Positions 8,165-15,228 of a DNA stretch of 35,730 bases are shown here, piece after piece. Positions within the stretch are counted from its first letter, which is position 1. Every line of letters begins with the position of its first letter. The DNA comes from an uncultured Blautia sp. (GTDB lineage: Bacteria > Bacillota > Clostridia > Lachnospirales > Lachnospiraceae): contig USDN01000024.1 in assembly GCA_900553515.1 (NCBI GenBank), positions 1-35,730 of the forward strand, written 5' to 3'. The notes under the pieces are model-generated. The model saw only the letters and a list, made by a program, of their open reading frames with translations. It searched no databases and was not told the origin of the DNA. Made by a program: the position numbers and the translations under genes.

Positions 8165-8946
8165 GCAGTGCAACAATTATCTTTTTACTAAGTATCTGCA
8201 TTGTGATTTTACTCTGTATCATCGCATATCAGCAGTTTATATTCCATAATGGCACAAAATCCAAGATACATGAAATCAGCAGTAAATTAAAAGAGCTTCT
8301 TGATAACGGTAGTGACGAAAAAGTGACAGTCTTTACCGATAATAAGGCACTGATAGAGCTTGCGGCACAAATCAATCGAATGCTGGAAGATCGTCAGAAA
8401 GTAAAAGTAGAGTATCGACGGGCGGAAATAGCTTACAAAAAGATGCTTTCTAACATTTCCCACGACATTAAGACTCCTATGACTGTGATTCTTGGCTATT
8501 TGGAGATCATGCGTTTAAACGGTACTCAAAATAATGAAATGATGCAAAAGGTAGAAAATACTGCCCGCCGGGTAATGGAATTGATCACACAATTTTTTAC
8601 ACTTGCGAAATTAGAGGCCGGCGATACAGATATACCATTAGAGCGTATAAATATTAATGAAGTCTGCCGGGAAAATCTTTTGTCTTTCTATGAAATCCTT
8701 TCTCAAAAAGATTTTCAGGTGGAAGTCGATATACCTGATCAGGTGCTGTATGCAAATGCCAATAGAGATGCGCTGCAAAGAATCCTGTTCAATTTGATTT
8801 CCAATGCGATCCGTTATGGCAGCGATGGAAAATATCTGGGGATATTTTTACGGGCAGATCAGAGGGATATTTACATCGACATTATAGATAAAGGGCTCGG
8901 AATAAAAAAGAATTGGAAGTATCATCGAATTCCCCACTTTTTATGA
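8161..8946 (+). pseudogene. Truncated sensor histidine kinase, cut inside the ATPase domain
   Basis: The frame encodes 261 residues: one membrane helix (5-27), a short linker, a HisKA dimerisation helix with His101 in NISHDIKTP, the N box LFNLISNAIRYG and the first ATP-binding glycine motif DKGLGI (about 243-248). After that the sequence stops looking like a kinase. The remaining 13 residues are ABC-transporter DNA read in the wrong frame, ending at TGA 8944-8946. The F and G2 boxes and ATP lid are missing, so phosphorylation should fail. With one helix and no extracellular sensor domain it resembles kinases of peptide-antibiotic resistance systems. The damage is visible directly; the loss of function is inferred. 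Confidence 0.85.
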
Positions 8947-9601
8947 CCATATGACGGGGCGTGAGAATTTGCAGCTCCATTGTGAGTATATGGGATATTA
9001 CAATGTTAACAGTGTTGAAAATGCGCTGCAAATGCTGGACTTGACCTATGCAGCTGATCAGACGGTTAAGAGTTACTCCCTTGGCATGAAAGAACGTCTT
9101 GGAATCGCAAGAGCCATTATGTGCAAGCCGGAACTGCTCATTCTGGACGAACCAACCAACGGACTCGATCCGGCAGGTATGAAACAAATCCGCGACTTAC
9201 TAAAAACATTGTGTACAGAATACGGTATTACTATTATGATTTCAAGTCACATTTTGTCCGAAGTGGAAAGTATCGCGGACACCGTGGGTATTATCCATCA
9301 TGGCAAAATGATGAAAGAGATCCGCATGCAGGATATTGAAGAAATGAACTTTAATTATATGGAGCTTTCTGTTACAAATGAAAGACAGGCTGCCTATATT
9401 CTGTCCGAAAAACTGGGACTGCATAATTTTAAGATTCTTGACTGCGGTAAAATTCGCATCTATGATCACTCAGTATCTGTCCAGCAGGTGACGAGAACAC
9501 TGGCACTGAATGATGTAGAAGTTGTAAGCATCGGCAAGAAATCCGAAACATTAGAAGACTACTTCCTGAAATTAACCGGGGAGGTGAAAAATTATGCTTA
9601 A
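8909..9601 (+). pseudogene. 5'-truncated ABC transporter ATP-binding protein (BcrA/lantibiotic-immunity type)
   Basis: From 8909 the frame reads R-IGSIIEFPTFYDHMTGREN, the middle of a BcrA-like ATPase, and continues through the signature YSLGMKERLGIARA, Walker B LLILDEPTNGLDP and the H-loop SSHILSE to a normal C-terminus at 9601. The first roughly 80 residues, including Walker A, are absent. The frame is closed upstream by TAA at 8903-8905. The first ATG is at 8951, with no ribosome binding site. The gene is fused by deletion to the kinase fragment. Without Walker A it should not bind ATP normally. Its stop overlaps the permease start. Confidence 0.88.
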
Positions 9602-10049
9602 ACTGATCAGACTTGTTTCTTCTTCAATAGAACTCTTTACCAGCATGGGATTCCTGATATTTACCAGTGTTATGCTGTCTTCATACATTGTGAGTGCCTA
9701 TAAAAACAAGACCATGAATTTAATGTTCTCGTATCCGATTAAACGACAGAAAATCCTTATTTCTCAAATGCTTGCTGTATGGATTTTTAACTTTGTGGCA
9801 TTAGTACTGACAAAGCTGCTGATTTACAGCTGTATTTTGCCGGGCTCACGATTCATGGTTTCCTCGTTCCCACTGGACTACAACATGGCAAGTATTGGAT
9901 TCTATATCCAGTTGTTTCTGAAATCTGTTGTCACTGTTACCATGAGTTTTGCAGCTCTCTTTATTGGCCTGGCTATGAAGTCCTCAAAATCAACCATCGT
10001 ATCTTCTTTCTATTTACAATGTGGAAACCAAAGATCTGAATTAATATGA
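9594..10049 (+). pseudogene. Shortened ABC-2 permease, probable partner of the ATPase
   Basis: The frame encodes 151 residues, whereas permeases of this type usually have about 240. It begins with a normal MLKLIRL start and ribosome binding site GAGGTG, then passes within about ten residues into SMGFLIFTSVMLSSY, so the first transmembrane helix and outer loop appear deleted. The end is also abnormal: after STIVSSF the frame runs into unrelated residues. In the +2 frame the DNA at 10015-10044 reads YNVETKDLN and stop, which looks like the true C-terminus out of frame. I infer two internal deletions. The alternative is a genuinely short permease, which I find less likely. Confidence 0.7.
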
Positions 10050-10069
10050 AAATAGAAAATACGAAAGAA

Positions 10070-10098
10070 TTTCATTTTTTTCAATCATCTGTTATAAT
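10070..10098 (+). promoter_or_regulatory. Possible promoter for the AAA-ATPase-like gene
   Basis: A consensus TATAAT lies at 10093-10098, with a weak TTTCAT 17 bases upstream at 10070-10075. It lies between the permease remnant and the next gene and would leave a leader of about 65 bases. Confidence 0.45.
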
Positions 10099-10170
10099 TA
10101 CAATAAGAATTTGTGAAAAATCAAAACAGGCTGGATATTTCAGCACAGCGTATGTGAAAGAGGTGACGGA

Positions 10171-11871
10171 ATGGAACTTAGAAAAAAGAGACTGCCTGTG
10201 GGAATTGAAAATTTTAGGGAACTGCAAAAGGAAAACTTTTATTATGTAGATAAAACAATTTTTATTAAGGAGCTTCTTACAGGCTGGGCAAAGGTGAATC
10301 TGTTTACGCGCCCCAGGCGATTTGGAAAGTCTTTGAATATGAGTATGCTAAAAAGTTTTTTTGAACTGGGAGCGGACAAAGACCTGTTCAAAAATCTCAA
10401 AATTGCAGAGGAAACAAAGCTTTGCGAAGCGTACATGGGAAAATTTCCGGTCATATCGGTTACTTTGAAAGGAATGAATGCAGGTACGTATGAAAAAGCC
10501 ATTGAGATGGCGGTACAGCTCATACGGGGCGAAGCCAGACGATTTCAGTATCTTCTGGACAGCTGCAGGCTTACTTCTTATGACAAAGATGCGTTTATAG
10601 AACTGTTAAAAGAGAATATGACTGAAGGGACTTTGTGCAGCAGTCTGAAAGTGCTGTCAGAACTGTTGGAAAAGCATCATGGTTGTCCGGTGATCCTGCT
10701 GATTGACGAGTATGACGTACCTCTGGCAAAAGCCTTTGAACGGGGGTATTACGACCAGATGGTGATGTTTATCCGAAATATGTTCGAGTATGCTTTAAAA
10801 ACCAATGACAGTCTGCAGTTTGCTGTCCTGACCGGATGTATGCGTATTTCCAAAGAAAGCATTTTTACCGGGCTGAACAACATGAAGGTGTTATCCATAG
10901 CTGAGGTGCAGTATGATGAGGCTTTCGGTTTCACAGACAGAGAAGTACAAGAGATGCTGGAATATTACAGTCTTTCCGATCATTATGGTGAGATCAAGGA
11001 GTGGTATGATGGGTATCAGTTTGGAAACATGGAGGTTTATTGCCCCTGGGATGTCATCAATTACTGTGACGCACTTCTGACAGAGCCGGATGCACTGCCT
11101 AAAAATTACTGGGTGAATACCAGCAACAATGAGGCGGTCCGGCGGTTCATTCAGGAATCGGATAACGTGACTGTTCGGCGTGAGATTGAACGTCTGGTGG
11201 CAGGTGAAACAATCACAAAGGAAATCCACCAGGATCTGACTTACAAGGATATGTATGCTTCCATTGAAAACCTGTGGAGCGTTCTGTTTACAACCGGGTA
11301 TCTTACCAAACGGGGCAAACCGGAGGGCAATCGTTTCCAGCTTGCAATTCCGAACATGGAGATCCGCAATATTTTTACTAACCAGATCATGGACTTTTTC
11401 AGGGAAAGCGTACCGAAGAACGGGGAAGCACTAAACGCATTCTGCGAAGCACTGAAAAATGGTGACGCAGAGGGCGTAGAAAAACAGCTTTCAGAATACC
11501 TGCGGCGAACCATCAGCATTCGTGATACATTCGTAAAGAAAGCAATGAAAGAGAATTTCTATCATGGAATTTTGCTTGGGATTTTAGGATTCTGGGATAG
11601 CTGGAGTGTTTCTTCTAATCGGGAATCCGGGGATGGTTACAGCGATATTTTAGCGGAAACAGACGATGGGGAGACGGGTATCCTGCTGGAATTGAAATAT
11701 GCAGAAGACGGAAATCTGGATGCAGCCTGTAAAAAAGCGTTGGAGCAGATGGAGGAGAAGCGCTATGAGGAAGCGCTATTTGATGAGGGAATGCTTCATA
11801 TTTTAAAATATGGTATTGCTTTCTATAAAAAGCGCTGCCGCGTGATGTTTGCCGGTAAAAAAGAACTTTAG
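10171..11871 (+). CDS. AAA-ATPase-like protein with C-terminal PD-(D/E)XK nuclease domain
   Basis: This 566-residue protein matches the AAA-ATPase_like (DUF1703) family, common and often multicopy in Lachnospiraceae and Bacteroidetes. The N-terminus has the typical LPVGIENF and YYVDKT motifs, then a P-loop-like RPRRFGKSLNMSML (GKS at 52-54) and a Walker B-like LLIDEYDVPL (Asp179-Glu180). The C-terminal part carries a PD-(D/E)XK-type core: SDILAETDDG followed by LLELKYAEDG (Glu507, Lys509). Cellular role is unknown; roles in defence or mobile-element biology have been suggested for relatives. The ATG at 10171 has AGAGGTG six bases upstream. It appears intact and stands as its own unit. Confidence 0.88.
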   Translation: MELRKKRLPVGIENFRELQKENFYYVDKTIFIKELLTGWAKVNLFTRPRRFGKSLNMSMLKSFFELGADKDLFKNLKIAEETKLCEAYMGKFPVISVTLKGMNAGTYEKAIEMAVQLIRGEARRFQYLLDSCRLTSYDKDAFIELLKENMTEGTLCSSLKVLSELLEKHHGCPVILLIDEYDVPLAKAFERGYYDQMVMFIRNMFEYALKTNDSLQFAVLTGCMRISKESIFTGLNNMKVLSIAEVQYDEAFGFTDREVQEMLEYYSLSDHYGEIKEWYDGYQFGNMEVYCPWDVINYCDALLTEPDALPKNYWVNTSNNEAVRRFIQESDNVTVRREIERLVAGETITKEIHQDLTYKDMYASIENLWSVLFTTGYLTKRGKPEGNRFQLAIPNMEIRNIFTNQIMDFFRESVPKNGEALNAFCEALKNGDAEGVEKQLSEYLRRTISIRDTFVKKAMKENFYHGILLGILGFWDSWSVSSNRESGDGYSDILAETDDGETGILLELKYAEDGNLDAACKKALEQMEEKRYEEALFDEGMLHILKYGIAFYKKRCRVMFAGKKEL

Positions 11872-11887
11872 TATTAAAATTTATAGA

Positions 11888-11928
11888 ACAATATATAGAA
11901 AAAATGATTAGCTATATCTATATATTGT
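11888..11928. repeat. AT-rich inverted repeat after the AAA-ATPase-like gene
   Basis: The 12-base arms ACAATATATAGA (11888-11899) and TCTATATATTGT (11917-11928) are perfect reverse complements around a 17-base loop. No U tract follows, so it is a poor intrinsic terminator. It could be an operator or an RNA hairpin. Confidence 0.6.
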
Positions 11929-11953
11929 ATTGCTATAAAAATATAATTTGTAC

Positions 11954-12086
11954 TTGTATCCTCCAAACGGTGGATAAGAAGCTTTTTCCCAGTAAGACTG
12001 GGCGACAATTTTAAGGAACCAGACGTTCCTGACGAAAGCAGTGAGGCCATTTAGAACCAAAATTTCTAAGTGGTCTCACTGTTTTT
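11954..12086 (+). ncRNA. Candidate structured RNA of about 130 nt, unidentified
   Basis: Three short hairpins follow one another: 11958-11975 (ATCCTCC / GGTGGAT, one mismatch), 11988-12002 (CCCAGT / ACTGGG) and 12014-12030 (AGGAAC / GTTCCT). They lead into a strong terminator stem. A TATAAT at 11942-11947 could start transcription near 11954, although no good -35 is present. The same strand is open in one frame from 11947 to a TAG at 12052-12054, ending in KEPDVPDESSEAI. A second reading is therefore the 3' end of a lost tnpB-like gene with its overlapping RNA. I do not recognise a known RNA family. Confidence 0.4.
12039..12086 (+). terminator. Intrinsic terminator with 18-bp stem
   Basis: The left arm 12039-12056 (starting CAGTGAGGCC) pairs with 12064-12081 (ending GGTCTCACTG) with two G-T wobbles and no mismatches. 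The loop is seven bases and TTTTT follows at 12082-12086. It ends whatever is transcribed from upstream. Confidence 0.85.
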
Positions 12087-12443
12087 CAAAAAGGATGCAG
12101 ATACAAACAAGAATGCAAAGAGGTGGTGAACCGACGTATTTACAAAGTAAATGGGAGAGCAGCTGACAGTTTGAAGGTCTATACTCAAAAGTATATGTTA
12201 CGAAAAAACACACAATCAGCACCAAGCAACGAATAAATTTCAAAAATGGATAGAACGGCAGTCTTGAAAGCTTTTTTCTAGTATGCTAAAATGTATATTC
12301 AGTGCCATGCATTATCATCAGAAAAGTTGGTAATGTTATGGAAAAAACTTAAATGTTAAGAATATGAGCGGTATGTTCAAAAATACAAAACAGAAACTCA
12401 ATTTTGCAGATCAAGATAAAATTTTAGAGAGAGGTTTTCATAC
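12087..12443. other. Intergenic region and mutS leader, no gene seen
   Basis: Between the terminator and mutS I find no open frame with a credible start and ribosome binding site. Short frames around 12117-12236 end quickly. The region contains the mutS promoter described separately, followed by an AT-rich leader of about 145 bases. Confidence 0.6.
12264..12292 (+). promoter_or_regulatory. Sigma-A-type promoter upstream of mutS
   Basis: TTGAAA at 12264-12269, a 17-base spacer and TAAAAT at 12287-12292, preceded by an extended -10 TG at 12284-12285, form a good vegetative promoter. Predicted transcription starts near 12299 and would carry mutS and probably mutL and miaA. Confidence 0.75.
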
Positions 12444-15188
12444 TTGAGTATAAACAAAAACACAAACGAAGAAAAAAACTATCGTAAAAATGTGGTCAAA
12501 TCAATAGCTGGGGCTTCTAAAAGCCGCGTAAACACCGGGTTTTCGGGGGATATTAGTGCTTTATCTCCCATGATGCAGGAGTATGTAAAAACAAAAGAGC
12601 AGTATAAGGACTGTATCCTTTTTTACCGTCTGGGAGATTTCTATGAGATGTTTTTTCAGGATGCTCTCACAGTGACGAAAGAGCTGGAACTGACGCTGAC
12701 CGGCAAGGACTGCGGACTGGAAGAAAGGGCCCCCATGTGCGGGGTCCCCTTTCATGCTGCGGAAACCTATATCAACCGTCTGATCGAAAAAGGCTATAAG
12801 GTTGCCATCTGTGAGCAGGTAGAAGACCCGAAAAAGGCCAAAGGACTGGTAAAACGAGAAGTCATCCGTGTGGTAACACCAGGAACTACTCTGGATGCGG
12901 CTTCTCTGGATGAATCCAGGAACAACTACCTGATGTCTATTGTTGCCACAGAAGGTCGTTTTGGCTGTGCTATTGCAGATATTACCACAGGAGACTGCTT
13001 CCTGACAGAAGTGGATAAACCTCAGAAGCTTCTGGACGAGATCAATAAGTTTGTTCCTGCGGAAATCATCTGCAATGATGCTTTTTTTATGAGCGGGGTA
13101 GACACAGATGATCTGAAAAACCGTCTGGGAATCTGCGTATTTCCGCTGGATGCCTGGTATTTTGACGATGGCTTATGCAAGCGGACATTAATGGAACATT
13201 TCCATGTAAATGCTCTGGAAGGGCTGGGGATCCAGGATTATGACAGCGGCGTGATCGCCTCCGGAGCGCTTTTCCTTTATCTTCAGGAAACACAGAAGTC
13301 TGCCCTTTCTCATATGGCAGGGATCCGTCCTTATACAGCAGAAAAATTTATGCTGATCGACAGCTCCAGCCGCAGAAACCTGGAACTTGTAGAGACTCTT
13401 CGTGAAAAAAACAAAAGGGGTTCTCTTCTCTGGGTACTGGACAAAACAAAAACTGCCATGGGCGCCCGTACTCTTCGTTCTTATGTGGAACAGCCTCTGA
13501 TCGATGCAGAGGAGATCAATGAACGTCTGGAAGCACTGGAAGAACTGAACCAGAGTCCTATGCTTCGGGATGAGATCCGGGAATATCTGAATCCTGTCTA
13601 TGACCTGGAACGTCTGATCAGCCGTATCAGCTATCAGTCTGCAAATCCCAGAGATCTGATCGCTTTTTCTTCTTCTCTTGAGATGCTTCCTTACATCCGC
13701 CAGATCATAAAGGATTTCAAGAGTCCTCTTTTAGCAAAGATTTATGAAGATATGGATCCGCTGGAGGACATTACGGAACTGATCAGAAGCGCCATTGTGG
13801 AAGAACCACCTCTTGCCCAGAAAGACGGAGGAATCATCCGGGAAGGTTATAATTCTGACGTAGATAAATTCCGCCGTTCCCGGACAGACGGCAAAAAATG
13901 GCTGACAGAACTGGAAGCCAGAGAGAGAGAACGTACCGGCATCAAAAACCTGAAGATCAAATACAATCGTGTTTTCGGTTATTCACTGGAGGTTACCAAT
14001 TCCTTTAAAGACCTGGTACCGGAAAATTATATTAGAAAGCAGACCCTTACCAATGCTGAACGTTACATTACACAGGAATTAAAGGATCTGGAAGATCTGA
14101 TTCTTGGAGCAGAAGATAAGCTTTATGCCCTGGAATATGAGCTTTTCTGTGACGTACGAGACAAGGTTGGCGCAGAGGTTGTCCGCATTCAGAAAACCGC
14201 TAAGGCAGTTGCTGCGCTGGATGTATTTGCCTCCCTTGCACTGGTTGCTCAGAGAAACAATTATGTTCGTCCGAAGATCAACGAAAACGGTGTCCTGGAT
14301 ATCAAAAACGGCAGACATCCTGTTGTAGAGCAAATGATTGAAAATGATATGTTCATTGCCAATGATACATATCTGGATAATCAGAAAAAAAGAATTTCTA
14401 TCATCACCGGACCTAATATGGCCGGTAAGTCTACTTATATGCGTCAGACAGCCCTGATCGTACTGATGGCTCAGATTGGAAGTTTTGTTCCGGCAGAAAA
14501 AGCAAACATCGGTATTGTAGACCGGATCTTTACCCGAGTGGGAGCTTCTGATGATCTGGCAAGCGGTCAGAGTACTTTTATGGTAGAGATGACTGAAGTT
14601 GCAAATATTCTGAGAAATGCCACATCCAGAAGTCTTTTGATCCTGGATGAGATTGGAAGAGGCACCAGTACTTTTGACGGTCTTGCTATTGCCTGGGCAG
14701 TGATCGAACATATCAGCGATACAAAGCTTTGTGGAGCAAAAACACTGTTTGCCACACATTATCATGAGCTTACAGAACTGGAAGGTAAAATTCCCGGTGT
14801 AAATAATTACTGTATCGCAGTAAAAGAAAAGGGAGACGATATTGTATTTCTCCGAAAGATCGTCAAAGGCGGGGCAGATAAAAGTTACGGCATCCAGGTG
14901 GCAAGGCTTGCCGGTGTACCGGATCCGGTGATCCGCCGTGCAAAAGAACTGGTGGAAGAACTAAGTGACGCGGACATTACTGCTGCCGTAAAAGATCTGA
15001 CCGCTCCAAAGAAAAAGCAGAAGATCGTATACGATCAGGTAGATATGGCTCAGATGTCTCTTTTTGATACAGTTCAGGATAATGACATCGTGGAAGAGAT
15101 CAAAAATCTGGACATGTCCCATCTGACTCCCATGGAGGCTATGAATATCCTTTATAACCTTCAGAATAAGATACAGAACCGCTGGTAA
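12444..15188 (+). CDS. mutS: DNA mismatch repair protein MutS
   Basis: This 914-residue protein recognises mispaired bases and recruits MutL. The mismatch-reading motif is GDFYEMF (Phe66, Glu68). The ATPase has Walker A GPNMAGKS (656-663), Walker B LLILDEIGRGTSTFDGL and the ATHYHEL switch. The C-terminus has the dimerisation helix-turn-helix. The best start is a TTG at 12444 with AGAGGT eight bases upstream. This adds about 30 residues, rich in Asn, Lys and Ser, before the usual SALSPMMQEY beginning (compare Phe36/Glu38 in E. coli). The next ATG, at 12570, would remove normal MutS residues and has no well-placed ribosome binding site. mutL follows 40 bases later. Confidence 0.97.
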   Translation: MSINKNTNEEKNYRKNVVKSIAGASKSRVNTGFSGDISALSPMMQEYVKTKEQYKDCILFYRLGDFYEMFFQDALTVTKELELTLTGKDCGLEERAPMCGVPFHAAETYINRLIEKGYKVAICEQVEDPKKAKGLVKREVIRVVTPGTTLDAASLDESRNNYLMSIVATEGRFGCAIADITTGDCFLTEVDKPQKLLDEINKFVPAEIICNDAFFMSGVDTDDLKNRLGICVFPLDAWYFDDGLCKRTLMEHFHVNALEGLGIQDYDSGVIASGALFLYLQETQKSALSHMAGIRPYTAEKFMLIDSSSRRNLELVETLREKNKRGSLLWVLDKTKTAMGARTLRSYVEQPLIDAEEINERLEALEELNQSPMLRDEIREYLNPVYDLERLISRISYQSANPRDLIAFSSSLEMLPYIRQIIKDFKSPLLAKIYEDMDPLEDITELIRSAIVEEPPLAQKDGGIIREGYNSDVDKFRRSRTDGKKWLTELEARERERTGIKNLKIKYNRVFGYSLEVTNSFKDLVPENYIRKQTLTNAERYITQELKDLEDLILGAEDKLYALEYELFCDVRDKVGAEVVRIQKTAKAVAALDVFASLALVAQRNNYVRPKINENGVLDIKNGRHPVVEQMIENDMFIANDTYLDNQKKRISIITGPNMAGKSTYMRQTALIVLMAQIGSFVPAEKANIGIVDRIFTRVGASDDLASGQSTFMVEMTEVANILRNATSRSLLILDEIGRGTSTFDGLAIAWAVIEHISDTKLCGAKTLFATHYHELTELEGKIPGVNNYCIAVKEKGDDIVFLRKIVKGGADKSYGIQVARLAGVPDPVIRRAKELVEELSDADITAAVKDLTAPKKKQKIVYDQVDMAQMSLFDTVQDNDIVEEIKNLDMSHLTPMEAMNILYNLQNKIQNRW

Positions 15189-15228
15189 ATTCTTTCAGGA
15201 TTTTGATAAAAAGAAACGGAGGTTTGGT

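Noticed and set aside
12029..12040. CTGACGAAAG, resembling part of a hammerhead ribozyme core
   Set aside because: The matching GAAA after stem II and the other two stems are absent; the following hairpin is better explained as a terminator.
12119..12136. GGTGGTGAACCGACG, faintly like the T-box antiterminator sequence
   Set aside because: It carries extra bases relative to the T-box consensus, no specifier stem or downstream tRNA-synthetase or amino-acid gene is present, and it lies after the terminator.
12117..12236. Short open frame of about 40 codons in the gap before mutS
   Set aside because: It has no start with a ribosome binding site and no recognisable protein similarity; neighbouring frames stop quickly.
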